Shown piece by piece: positions 52,910 to 63,855 of a stretch of 64,000 bases of DNA (position 1 is the stretch's first letter; the number at the start of each line of letters is the position of its first letter). The notes beneath the pieces were generated by a model. It was not told the DNA's origin. It was given only the letters and a program-made list of their open reading frames with translations, and made no database searches. This DNA comes from Littorina saxatilis (lineage: Eukaryota; Mollusca; Gastropoda; Littorinimorpha; Littorinidae), in NCBI RefSeq assembly GCF_037325665.1, contig NC_090253.1, positions 11,640,390-11,704,389 on the forward strand. The letters run 5' to 3'. Both the position numbers and the translations under genes were made by a program.

Positions 52910-53094
52910 TCAAATTCTCTCGATTTCATCCACTGTCATGACCTTGGTGCCGTGCGTGGGCAGAGGGGGCATGGAGGGCAGCTGCGTTTTCAGCACCTCT
53001 GGTCCGAACCATTTGAAGATCTCCCCCTCGCTGGGCACGCAGTTGTTGCCGGCCACGCTAACCGGGGCTCCCACAGAGTAAGGACCGTTCATCA
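52910..53094 (-). CDS. EIF4ENIF1: 4E-T last coding exon
   Basis: Starts TG after ...ctgttttcag and ends ATTTGA. MNGPYSVGAPVSVAGNNCVP then GEIFKWFGPEVLKTQLPSMP and TVDEIERI. This is the conserved 4E-T C-terminal signature. Confidence 0.88.
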
Positions 53095-54236
53095 CTGAAA
53101 ACAGATCACTGGTCAGAGAGCACTTTACACAACCGTGGAAAATGTCCGCAGGGCTGCAAAAGATGACAAGATACAACTACCTAGCAGTTAACACTGCCAA
53201 GTTTGTCAATACTGTAATTTTGACCACAGCACAGTTGGCTGAAAGTTGAAAACAGATTTGGGGATGACATGACTAGGACGTTTATCAATGATTGAATATT
53301 TATTGATACCTGTTTATTGCCAAGAAAAAGGAATGATCTAACATTCAGCAAACGGTCTTCATTCACACAGCATAGCACAACACTCTTGTAGGAATACCTG
53401 GTTAAAAACTTGGACCAACACCAAATGCTGTGGCCAACTTAACGATAGTAACTTGTATCTCTCAAACACACCCCTCTTATTTCTATCAATGTCATTCAAT
53501 CTGTCATCCAAATGCAGGTCAATTTCTACCCCCCCCCCCCCCCCCCCCCCCATCCCCCCAACACACACATCGTCATCTCCTCTCTACTTTGACACCTACT
53601 TGGTTTGTTGGCTTGTGAGAAGATGGGGTGATGGGGAGAGAAGGAACGTTTCCCGATGCCGGAGCTGATGGGTGGAGCCAAGCCAGGACCGGAGGGCATG
53701 GAACTACGGGGTGAGAGGGGGGAGAGGGGGGCCCCGGGGGTGCCGGAGGGGATGACTGCTCGCAGCGGCTGGAGGCGAGGATCCATCATGCGTTGCTGAG
53801 CCTGCAGGGCCGCCAGGTGGTTCATGTGGTTCATGGCGTTCACTGCAAACCATTCTGAGACATCAAAACACGTTACACTCTGACACATCACAACACTTTA
53901 GACATCACAACACGTTACACTCCGACACATCAGAACACTTTACACTGACACATCACAACACATCACACCACTTTACACTGACACTACCTATTTTATTCAT
54001 GTTTTTATTACTTAGTTAGTGGAAGAATCTTTTGTAATGTATGTTTGATGGTGTATGCTTTTGAAGCGTTGTTGACTATGAATGTAGATGTAAATGCTTG
54101 TATACTTACTTACTGCCTTTCACGCCTGGTGGCGTGTAGGGCAGCGAAATGCTTGTATAACTGTGTTTTAATTTTAAATGTGTCAAGCGCAAAGAGCATA
54201 ATTGTAAAGTTATGATGTTGCGCTATATAAATGCTC

Positions 54237-54290
<54 letters not shown>

Positions 54291-55583
54291 CACAACACAT
54301 CACACTCCGACACATCACAACACTTTACACTGACACATCACAACACATCACACATCACAACACATCACACATCACAACACTTTACACTCCGACACATCAC
54401 AACACATCACATTCTGACACATCACAACACATCACACTCTGACACATCACACTCTGACACATCACAACACTTTACACTCTGACACATCACAACACATCAC
54501 ATGCTGACACATCACAACACATCACATCACACTGACACATCACAACACGTTACACTCTGACACATCACTCTGACACATCACAACACTTTAAACTCTGACA
54601 CATCACAACACTAAACAGGATACATACTTTTGTGTTCCCCCAAAAAATATGTACATACAATTGATTACACAAATTTGAAAGAAGTTTCCAGAATGTCACC
54701 TGAAGCTACTTATTCAACCCTATTTCTGCCCTTCAAAAGCATGTGCTAAGATTTAAAGACAAAAGGCACAGACACTTCAAACAGACAGGACACAGCGTGA
54801 CACAGACACACCCGTACCTCGATTGATTTGTTGCATCAGCATAGCGTTCTGCACAGAGGCCTGCATGGGGATGTGTCCGGGGGCGATGGGCATGAAGGGA
54901 GGGGGAGGGGCGGGGCCAGCACCCAGGGGGCGGGAGAGAGGGGCCATGTGGGGAGGAAGGACGGCCTGCTGCTGCTGCTGCTGCTGTTGGTGCAAACGTT
55001 GCTGTTCCATCAGCTTGTTCAGGTCAAAGCCGCCGCCACCACCGCCTGCGTTCCCTGCCGAGCCAGTGATGGGGCGAAGCTCGTTCTCGTTCTTAGGGGG
55101 AGGGGGCAGAGCTCCACCGGTGAGAGGCCGAGCCTGAAGGGGAGGGGGGAATTGGGAGGGTTGCCCTGATGATGAGGGAAGTTCCCCTGAAGCTGCACAG
55201 GAAACGTGATGTGAATTATAGTTAGACCCAGTGTGCACCTTGCTTTGCTTGGAGCTGGTTTTTGGCTCACGTAAGTGTAGCCTATGCGATGATAAACTTT
55301 GTCTGTCTGTGCGTGCGTGCGTGCGTGCGTGCGTGTGTGTGTGATAGAAACTTTAACATTTCCGAGTCTATGGATAAAGCTCGCATAAAGATTACGTCTC
55401 GGTCAAAAGTGTTTGACGTGTGTGATAGAAACTATTTGAAGACGTCACATTATGACGTAAGAGGGTTAGACGTCACGCAAAGGAGAAAGGAGTTACTGAA
55501 AGTCTCGGTCATTGTTATTGTGAGCGGGCCGAGACTACTTGGCAGATCGAGGGTCTCGCTTTCTTGCACAGTTTCACCTATGC

Positions 55584-55650
<67 letters not shown>

Positions 55651-58600
55651 ATGTGTGACGGAGTGATTGAGTTTGTGTTACTGTTTGTCGATTTCTTACG
55701 TGAGCCTTGAAGGCTTCGCCTCTTGTTATTTGTTTTCATTCAATAAAATTGTCAAAATTTCAAATAGATGCCAGCATGCTTGAAGTACAAAGATAGAACT
55801 TCTTTCCTTCCCTCCGAATACGGTCAATAGTAAAAATGGGGTCATTTCAACATTTCTGTGCTAACCTTTTTTTCTCTTTTTTGTGTGTGTGTTTTCTTTG
55901 TTTACTTTTGTTTCAAATGCATGGTTATCTACTTAGCATACTGGCTGGATGCTGCAAATCGTATACAGATAGATTGGACACAGATTATTGATACTAGGTC
56001 ACAGAAACAGAATTTTCAGTCTTTTCCAAACAAACAAGAAGAGCAAACGCTCGATCGAGTCACTTTCGCAGTTCTGAATATTATATGAGGCATCAGATGG
56101 ACAGGAAGAAATTGCTATTCACAACACAATGAGTCACGTTCACATAAAATTTGAGCCCGGTCACTTTTATAGTTTCCGAGAAAAGCCCAACGTTAAGTTG
56201 TGTGTTGCCGAACAGAAAAGGCTAGTTATCTCCCTTGTTTTTCTGATAACGTTCGTAAAAGGCTACAGATGTAAATACTTTGATGTAAAGAATAATCCTA
56301 CAAAGTTTCAATCACATCCGATGAACTTTGTCAAAGATATAAAATGTCTAATTTTTCCTTTGACGCTGACCTGTGACCTTGAAAAAGGTCAAAGGTCAAC
56401 GAAACCATCGTTAAAGTGTAGAGGTCATTGGAGGTCACGACTAAACAAAATATGAGCCCGATCGCTTTGATAGTTTCCGAGAAAAGTCCAACGTTAAGGT
56501 GGTGTCTACGGACGGCCGGCCGGCCGGACGGACGGCCGGCCGGCCGGCCGGCCGGACAGACTAACACTGACCGATTACATAGAGTCACTTTTTCTCAAGT
56601 GACTCAAAAAACTGCAGCTCTTCAAACTGAAATCTGACCTCAAATTCTCTCTCAGCCTCACCTTTGACAATAGGCCTGCCTGGGACAGCGGAAGGGGGCG
56701 GGGCGATGGGCTGACCGACCAGTGGACGAATGAGGTGAAGGTTGCCCTTCATGTGGGCCAGTATGGCCTGACCGCCATGCATCATCTGAAACCCAGCCAG
56801 TAAAACTTTTACCTTACACAACTTCCCTTTTAATACACACATTGCCTCCAGTAAAACTTGTACTGTAGACAACTTCCCTTTTAATACACACATTGCCTCC
56901 AGTAAAACTTGTACTGTAGACAACTCCCCTTTTAATACACACATTGCCTCCAGTAAAACTTGTACTGTAGACAACTCCCCTTCCAATACACACATTGCCT
57001 CCAGTAAAACTTGTACTGTAGACAACTCCCCTTCCAATACACACATTGCCTCCAGTAAAACTTGTACTGTAGACAACTCCCCTTCCAATACACACATTGC
57101 CTCCAGTAAAACTTGTACTGTAGACAACTCCCCTTTTAATACACACATTGCCTCCAGTAAAACTTGTACTGTAGACAACTCCCCTTCCAATACACACATT
57201 GCCTTCATTAAAACTTGTACTGTAGACAACTCCCCTTTTAATACACACATTGCCTCCAGTAAAACTTGTACTGTAGACAACTCCCCTTTTAATACACACA
57301 TTGCCTCCAGTAAAACTTGTACTGTAGACAACTCCCCTTTTAATACACACATTGCCTCCAGTAAAACTTGTACTGTAGACAACTCCCCTTTTAATACTTT
57401 TACTTTACTTTATTTGGTGTTTAGCGTCGTTTTCAACCACGAAGGTTATATCGCGACGAGGGAAAGGGGGGAGATGGGATAGGGGAAAGGGGGGAGATGG
57501 GATAGAGCCACTTGTTAAGTGTTTCTTGTTCACAAAAGCACTAATCAAAAAATTGCTCCAGGGGCTTGCAACGTAGTACAATATGGTCACGGCTCAGAAA
57601 TGGCGTCGAACTCCACCCTTGCCCCATTCAAACGCCCCACACGCTCAGTTATGGTTTATTCTACCTTTGAAAGTACTGATACGGGGTGCAGATATGAATA
57701 CAGTTACTATTCTGGTAGAAACCGAAAGGTTTGATGACTTTGTTTTCGAGCAAGGCGCAATAGTAGAGTGAATTTACGTCGATTTTTGGGCCGGAAGTTG
57801 GGACACTTTTTTACTTGGTGTCGAAACGTCGTATTTGTGCGTACTACACACACTGCTTGGATACGAACTTGATGGAGAGGGAAAGAGAAGGTGTTAGTTA
57901 TTGTTTACATACTGCACGATAACCAGTACCTCACCCCAACAGTCGGCTGAGATCAAGTTTAGATCCAACGGTGAGTATGTTACTTTTCGTGTTTGGAGTC
58001 ACGTAGGCAGTTTTAGCTTTTGCCGCGCTTTTAATAATGATGACAGACGTTGAACTAAGCGATAAACTTGGACAAGAAAGAACAATCTACTACTTAAAAC
58101 AAAAAATATGCACAAACACAGAAGACAAAGCAATGAAAATAAGTCTTAAGTTCGTTGTTGTGTACTTTCGTGTTACCGCGAAAAGTAACAACGTAAATCA
58201 AAGTTGTTTATCGACATGTTCCTGACTTCCAACGATGGAAACAACTGTTCTATCGTCTGCTACAAAGTTGCATTGACTGTCTCGAACTCAGAACTCAGTG
58301 TGGCATGGAGGAGATGGACGTAAACGGCCAAGATAAAAACCACTGGTTTTTCGTTGTATGTAACGTACTCACCTGCAGTTTGAAACACTGTTATTTTCAC
58401 TAAATAACAACTTACTTCCTTTTTTTTTCATCTGAAAGTTAGAAGTGTTATTGTGATTTGTTTTGATAAAATTTGCATTTTTTAGGACAAAGATTTTTCT
58501 TTATTTTGATTTTTAAAGACATATGTTTGAGACGATTCAACCAATTTCCCAAGTTATTCAGCGTTCATGTCATTGCATGTGTTTTTTCTGGCCTTTTCTA

Positions 58601-61600
58601 TAGTCTTTCCATACAGTTCACCTTGTGCTTTGTTTTCATGCCAATTTAATGAAATAAATTACAGGAAAAAGAAATATATGTTTTTTTACATTGAGTGCGT
58701 TACTCACACCACTCGCACATCGTGAGAGGTAACACACTCCAATCGTTTGTAGAGTTATCTTGAAAATTATTTAAATCTTGCTGGAACAAAGTAAGGAATG
58801 AATCAAGTAAACAGAAAATGATGTCTGCGTTTATTGTTTTGAATTAGAGTGGGGTTTTTTAGGAACAGTGTTGAGTGTGTTACTCACACCACTCGCACAT
58901 CGTGAGAGGTAACACACTCCAATCGTTTGTAGAGTTATCTTGAAAATTATTTAAATCTTGCTGGAACAAAGTAAGGAATGAATCAAGTAAACAGAAAATG
59001 ATGTCTGCGTTTATTGTTTTGAATTAGAGTGGGTTTTTTTAGGAACAGTGTTGAGTGTGTTACTCACACCACTCGCACATCGTGAGAGGTAACACACTCC
59101 AATCGTTTGTAGAGTTATCTTGAAAATTATTTAAATCTTGCTGGAACAAAGTAAGGAATGAATCAAGTAAACAGAAAATGATGTCTGCGTTTATTGTTTG
59201 AATTAGAGGTTTTTTTTTAGGAACAGTGTTGAGTGTGTTACTCACACCACTCGCACTTCGTGAGAGGTAACACACTCCAATAGTTTGTACAGTTATCTTG
59301 AAAATTATTTAAATCTTGCTGGAACAAAGTAAGGAATGAATCAAGTAAAATGATGTCTGCGTTTATTGTTTTGAATTAGAGGTTGTTTTTTTTAGGAACA
59401 GTGTTGAGTGTGTTACTCACACCACTCGCACATCGTGAGAGGTAACACACTCTAATAGTTTGTACAGTTATCTTGAAAATTATTTAAATCTTGCTGGAAC
59501 AAAGTAAGGAATGAATCAAGTAAACAGAAAAGGATGTCTGCGTTTATTGTTTTGAATTAGAGTGTTTTTTTGACTCACATGCGAAGCAAAAGTGAGTATG
59601 TACTCACCCGAGTCGTCCGTCCGTCCGGAAAACTTTAACGTTGGATATTTCTTGGACACTATTCAGTCTATCAGTACCAAATTTGGCAAGATGGTGTATG
59701 ATGACAAGGCCCCAAAAAATATACATAGCATCTTGACCTTGCTTCAAGGTCAAGGTCGCAGGGGCCATAAATGTTGTCTAAAAAACAGCTATTTTTCACA
59801 TTTTTCCCATTTTCTCTGAAGTTTTTGAGATTCAATACCTCACCTATATATGATATATAGGGCAAAGTAAGCCCCATCTTTTGATACCAGTTTGGTTTAC
59901 CTTGCCTCAAGGTCAAGGTCACAGGAGCTCTTCAAAGTTGGATTGTATACATATTTTGAAGTGACCTTGACCCTGAACTATGGAAGATAACTGTTTCAAA
60001 CTTAAAAGCACATGTTATGCTTTCCTCATGAGACACATTGGGTCACATATGATCAAGGTCAAGGTCACTTTGACCCTTATGAAATGTGACCAAAATAAGG
60101 TAGTGAACCACTAAAAGTGACCATATCTCATGGTAGAAAGAGCCAATAAGCACCATTGTACTTCCTATGTCTTGAATTAACAGCTTTGTGTTGCATGACC
60201 TTGGATGACCTTGACCTTGAGTCAAGGTCACATGTATTTTGGTAGGAAAAATGTGTAAAGCAGTTCTTAGTGTATGATGTCATTGCTAGGTTTAGTTATT
60301 TGACCTTGACCCTGAAGGTCAAGGTCATGTCAAGGTCAAGGTCAAGCATGTGAGTCGTATGGGCTTTGCCCTTCTTGTTACAATTTACTTTGAAGGATTG
60401 GTAATTTTCAGTTCTTTGAGTACTTGTTTGATCGTTGTTTTGTTTATTGGTGTTCATGTAACACACACACTTGCCTAGGGTACCGAGATATGCAGATTAT
60501 TGCTGTCGGAATGTGTCAACAATAGTTTCAATAGTTGTGTAGCAACCATGGTGTCATTCTTATAATTAATTTCACAATTAACTGAATGCACTGAATATGA
60601 ACAACGTTTTGTTCATGTTATGACAGTGTTTTGTAACACACTCATTGGCGAATAAACAGCATTTTCCTTGATAACTTCAAAATCCGCCTTCAACCTAAGA
60701 TTTTTTTGTTGGGTTTATCAAGTTTTTTTGCACAGTGTATTGTTTTCATTACCAAGTGGATGGATATATGCTTTATACCTTACAAAATAATGTGAAGTAA
60801 GACTTTTTTGGTGAAATGTAACACACTCAGTGTTAAAAGTGAGAAAATCTTCTCTGTATTGTGAATTGGAGCATGGTAGAAGTCATAAGACATCATTGTT
60901 AGGTTGTTATGGTTTTGCTCTTTCATTTTTCATTCTTTTGCATGCATTTTTCATGTGAATATCTTGACAGTGTCCTAAAGTTTGATTTTTTTGGTGAAAT
61001 GTAACACACTCATTGGAAACTTTTAGGAATGACTTGACAGATAACTGATAATGGGAATAACGGGTCCGGTATCATTGATGCATTTCAACTCTTTACTATT
61101 ATGTACTTGTTTCTCTTCCCATTACATGTATTTCTAAGGTTGTGTGTGTAAAATAAATAGGAATTTAGCAGTTTTGAATGTCTGTGTTGTGAGACACAGA
61201 AAGTTGATTTTTGTTTGAATACATTTTCACATCTTGTTCTGATTTGATTTTTTTTGCAGACTGTCCGTATGAAGTGTGTGGAACTAAGAATTGATTGACT
61301 GCTGAAACAGTAATCTTTTCAGTTCTTTGAGTACTTGTTTGATCGTTGTTTTGTTTATTGGTGTTCATGTAACATACACACATTCCTAGGGTACCTAGAT
61401 ATGCAGATTATTGCTGTCGGGGAATGCCACTTTTCACAAATGAAGATCAAGGTAGATACTAACTAATGCAGTTAACTTTCATTGTGTAATAGGTTTACTG
61501 TTAACTGTATATTAGAAAACAATGTGTGACACGGTGTTATGTAACACACTCCAGTTAAAATTTAAAATGCAATTCATTCCGCAGTAATTGATGAAAATAC

Positions 61601-63490
61601 ATTGTTACTGCCCAGACACAACTAAACACATAAACAGTTTTGCTGGACCCCAAAATGGAAAGTAATCCAAGAGTTTGTATTTGTGACTCAAGTGTCCCAC
61701 AAATTGGACACCTTTTCTGAGCCATGACCATATATGACCTTACTGGGAGAATGCAAGTTTCCAGTACAAAGGACTAAACATTTCTTACATACTGCTTGAC
61801 TAAAATCTTTATAAACATTGACTATATTCTATACAAGAACCACTTAACAAGGGTAAAAGGAGAAACAGAATCCGTTAGTCGCCTCTTACGACATGCGGGG
61901 TGCAGAGAAATAAGGATGTGGAAAAGAAGACTTTTGGTAAGTGAAATAAAGGTGATGGATCCAGTCAGGTAGAAATAAGACAACAAGAAAAGAATTGGAA
62001 AACTGCAGGGAATAGTAGGGAGAGTTTTCTTGGAAGGAAATATAGGTGAAAGGACTGGTAAGGCAGAAATAAGACAAAAGAAGAGAAGTAAAGGGGTGGG
62101 GTAGCTCTGTTTAAACGCTCCCGCCGCGTGAAGGCGACCCCATGGGAGCCCCTTTTAATACACACATTGCCTCCAGTAAAACTTGTACTGTAGACAACTC
62201 CCCTTTTAATACACACATTGCCTCCAGTAAAACTTGTACTGTAGACAACTCCCCTTTTAATACACACATTGCCTCCAGTAAAACTTGTACTGTAGACAAC
62301 TCCCCTTTTAATACACACATTGCCTCCAGTAAAACTTGTACTGTAGACAACTCCCCTTTTAATACACACATTGCCTCCAGTAAAACTTGTACTGTAGACA
62401 ACTCCCCTTTTAATACACACATTGCCTCCAGTAAAACTTGTACTGTAGACAACTCCCCTTCCAATACACACATTGCCTCCAGTAAAACTTGTTCTGTAGA
62501 CAACTCCCCTTCCAATACACACATTGCCTCCAGTAAAACTTGTACTGTAGACAACTCCCCTTTTAATACACACATTGCCTCCAGTAAAACTTGTACTGTA
62601 GACAACTCCCCTTTTAATACACACATTGCCTCCAGTAAAACTTGTACTGTAGACAACTCCCCTATCAATACACACATTGCCTCCAGTAAAACTTGTACTG
62701 TAGACAACTCCCCTATCAATACACACATTGCCTCCAGTAAAACTTGTACTGTAGACAACTCCCCTTTTAATACACACATTGCCTCCAGTAAAACTTGTAC
62801 TGTAGACAACTCCCCCTTTAATACACACATTGCCTCCAGTAAAACTTGTACTGTAGACAACTCCCCTAATAATACACACATTGCCTCTTGCTAGCTTGAA
62901 GGTGAATCAATGCATACCAAAATAAGTTTTCATCATTATTTTGTATGTCTACCCACTGCAAAAGCGTACTTGTGAATGTTTTGTTTTGTCTAAAAATTAA
63001 ACGTTCCATAAAATAACTTGATTTTTCATTCTGGATTTTGGAACGTTGGCTGACTCCAACTATCTGTTTCCGGGTTCCTCCTTTTTAAGACCTGAATTTT
63101 CAGAGTTCTTAAAATGAGAGGTTCCCAGCATTTTCCGAAACTTACAACATTCAACAAGGACTCATTCCAATCACTCTCGGTCATTCTTTATCTAATCTCT
63201 GAACGCTTCATATCAAAATCATCCCCCTAGCAGCATGCATCCATCCCTGCCTACCTTGTCGTCAAAGTTGTCGGGCGGGGGGTGGTGGTGGTGGTGGTGG
63301 TGAAGGTAGGGGGACTCGTCGTGAGGGCCCAGGTGCAGAGCGTCGTCCATGTGGGCGCTGAGGGCCGACAGGTTGGAGTTGAAGGAGCTGGGGGTATGCA
63401 GCTCGCCCCCTTCCATCACCCCACTGCCCATAGCGGAGTCGTCCAGAGACTCCGACCCCTGTTTCTCCATGCCCTGCTTGTGGTTCTCCA
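52910..63490 (-). CDS. EIF4ENIF1: EIF4ENIF1 (4E-T) homologue, 3' half, five exons
   Basis: 4E-T binds eIF4E, shuttles it, and in P-bodies links it to PatL1, LSM14 and DDX6 for mRNA repression and decay. The visible exons in transcript order are 63490-63255, 56785-56662, 55192-54818, 53842-53600 and 53094-52910; every junction is GT/AG with agreeing phases (387 residues). The C-terminus KWFGPEVLKTQLPSMP ... TKVMTVDEIERI aligns closely with the human 4E-T end (KWFGSDVLQQPLPSMPAKVISVDELE). The rest is low-complexity (poly-His, poly-Gln, Pro-rich), as in the family. The N-terminal eIF4E-binding part lies beyond the window. The 6.5-kb first visible intron holds the nested repeats. Confidence 0.85.
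53528..53552. repeat. Poly(C) run
   Basis: About 22-25 C on the plus strand, ~50 bp inside the 4E-T penultimate intron. A matching poly(G)-rich run is at 52583-52618. Confidence 0.9.
53600..53842 (-). CDS. EIF4ENIF1: 4E-T penultimate exon
   Basis: 81 residues, NAMNHMNHLAALQAQQRMMD then Ser/Pro-rich PLSPRSSMPSGPGLAPPISS and HPIFSQANKP. Acceptor tttgcag, donor CCAA|gtaggt. Confidence 0.85.
53880..54620 (+). repeat. 'gacacatcacaacac' tandem repeat region
   Basis: Irregular ~24-32-bp units 'tctgacacatcacaacactt' + 'tacac' before and after an inserted retroposon (53985-54291). Confidence 0.85.
53985..54291 (+). mobile_element. Retroposon 3' end with (ATT)n tail
   Basis: 'gttgttgactatgaatgtag', 'gcaaagagcataattgtaaa', 'gatgttgcgctatataaatg' and then ~17 ATT units. 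The tail and the 'gcgctatataaatg' end resemble a LINE 3' terminus. It splits the tandem repeat around it. Confidence 0.6.
54818..55192 (-). CDS. EIF4ENIF1: 4E-T exon with poly-Gln
   Basis: 125 residues: SGELPSSSGQPSQFPPPLQA, GGGGGGFDLNKLMEQQRLHQ followed by eight Gln in all, then Pro-rich PLGAGPAPPPPFMPIAPGHI and QNAMLMQQINR. Acceptor ctgtgcag, donor CGAG|gtacgg. The CAG tract (about 54967-54990) is short. Confidence 0.85.
55263..55727 (+). mobile_element. Helentron-like element, family D, copy 2
   Basis: 465 bp from TGGCTCACGTAAGTGTAGCC to CTTACGTGAGCC - AAGGCTTCGCCT - CTTGTT. The 12-nt subterminal inverted repeat is perfect. The body holds (GCGT)n and (GT)n and 'gaagacgtcacattatgacg' as in copy 1. 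Confidence 0.7.
56033..56607 (-). mobile_element. Helentron-like element, family C, copy 2
   Basis: Minus-strand copy of 24059-24698, about 65 bp shorter near its 3' end. It has the same hairpin ends (AACAAGAAGAGC on the plus strand is the 3' terminus), the same (CCGG)n run and one of the two nuclear-receptor repeat clusters (about 56367-56400). Confidence 0.7.
56662..56785 (-). CDS. EIF4ENIF1: 4E-T exon
   Basis: Peptide MMHGGQAILAHMKGNLHLIR then PLVGQPIAPPPSAVPGRPIV. Acceptor gggtttcag, donor AAAG|gtgagg, begins phase 0 and ends phase 1. Confidence 0.85.
56796..57397. repeat. 51-bp minisatellite, left block, ~12 copies
   Basis: The unit is 'ccttttaatacacacattgc' + 'ctccagtaaaacttgtactgtagacaactcc'. 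Variants: 'ttcc' vs 'tttt'. The same unit continues at 62149-62888; the two blocks were one array before a 4.75-kb insertion. Confidence 0.95.
58680..59566. repeat. ~180-bp tandem repeat, 5 copies, with a long hairpin
   Basis: Each unit has GAGTGTGTTACTCACACCAC and 'gtgagaggtaacacactcca', i.e. an 11-bp inverted pair GAGTGTGTTAC/GTAACACACTC around ~25 bases. Copy starts are about 58690, 58870, 59050, 59229 and 59404. Confidence 0.9.
59571..60379 (+). mobile_element. Helentron-like element, family B, copy 2
   Basis: 809 bp, ~95% like copy 1 (37613-38392) by eye, with the same hairpin ends and an extra block 'tgaaggtcaaggtcatgtca' + 'aggtcaaggtcaagcatg' near the 3' end that adds AGGTCA half-sites. 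It sits directly after the fifth 180-bp unit. Confidence 0.75.
62149..62888. repeat. 51-bp minisatellite, right block, ~14.5 copies
   Basis: Same unit as 56796-57397. Open in several frames on both strands because 51 is a multiple of 3 and the unit lacks stops in those frames; not a gene. Confidence 0.95.
63073..63132. mobile_element. MITE family M fragment
   Basis: 'ggttcctcctttttaagacc', 'gaattttcagagttctt', 'aaaatgagaggttccc'. Short and decayed. Confidence 0.5.
63255..63490 (-). CDS. EIF4ENIF1: 4E-T exon with poly-His
   Basis: 79 residues: ENHKQGMEKQGSESLDDSAM, then ELHTPSSFNSNLSALSAHMD and SPYL followed by seven His, PPPDNFDDK. Acceptor ttgttgcag, donor AAG|gtaggc, ends phase 0. It is the most 5' exon of the gene seen here. 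Confidence 0.8.
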
Positions 63491-63855
63491 CTGCAACAAC
63501 ATCAAGACACATTATTTTTTGGTTAGCACAAATGAAAATGTGTCTAAAAGTGTGCATGCTGCAGACACAGCCCCGTGGAGAGGATGAGGCGCACTGACAG
63601 AAGAGTCAACATGTTGAGATTCATCAACTGTTGTCTGAAAAATGTTGGTCATCAGTGACTTTTGATTTGTGCACTGCAAAAACACCATGTATGAATTTTC
63701 ATTGTCCACACAAACAGAAAACTTCACAAAAAAGTGTTGCCTGACCGCTCATTGGTGAGCGCCGACATCTGACACTTGACCCAAAGTACGAAACACACAC
63801 AAAATGTGACAATAGACAAGTCTATGATCAGTGAGCAAGACAAATAACAAGGGGC

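Larger units (their letters stand above)
57584..61730. mobile_element. 4.1-kb TIR DNA transposon without transposase
   Basis: The ends TGGTCACGGCTCAGAAATGG and (inverse) TGGTCATGGCTCAGAAAAGG are flanked by TA (57582-57583, 61731-61732). The interior has five ~180-bp tandem units, a direct repeat (60407-60518 / 61317-61425), an inserted family B element, and the motif GTAACACACTC more than a dozen times in both orientations. The longest frames are 60-75 codons. A TA duplication fits Tc1/mariner-like or another TA-targeting family. Confidence 0.7.
57398..62148 (-). mobile_element. Gastropod retroposon F, split by a DNA transposon
   Basis: Minus orientation. The 3' tail (AAAGTAAAGTAAAA, plus strand 57398-57410) follows 'gttgaaaacgacgctaaaca'; the 5' side runs through 'cgactaacggattctgtttc' to 'ctcccatggggtcgcc' near 62148. 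It is flanked by a 13-bp duplication CCCCTTTTAATAC (57385-57397, 62149-62161) cut from the minisatellite. Its ~600-bp body is separated by the transposon at 57584-61730. Confidence 0.75.

Noticed and set aside
58029-58225. 62-codon frame MMTDVELSDKLGQERTI... inside the 4.1-kb transposon
   Set aside because: Too short, no transposase motif; might be a relic of an autonomous relative but cannot be supported.
61965-62894. Frames of 304, 256 and 250 codons over the 51-bp array, both strands
   Set aside because: Tandem-repeat artefacts; three different peptides from the same DNA.
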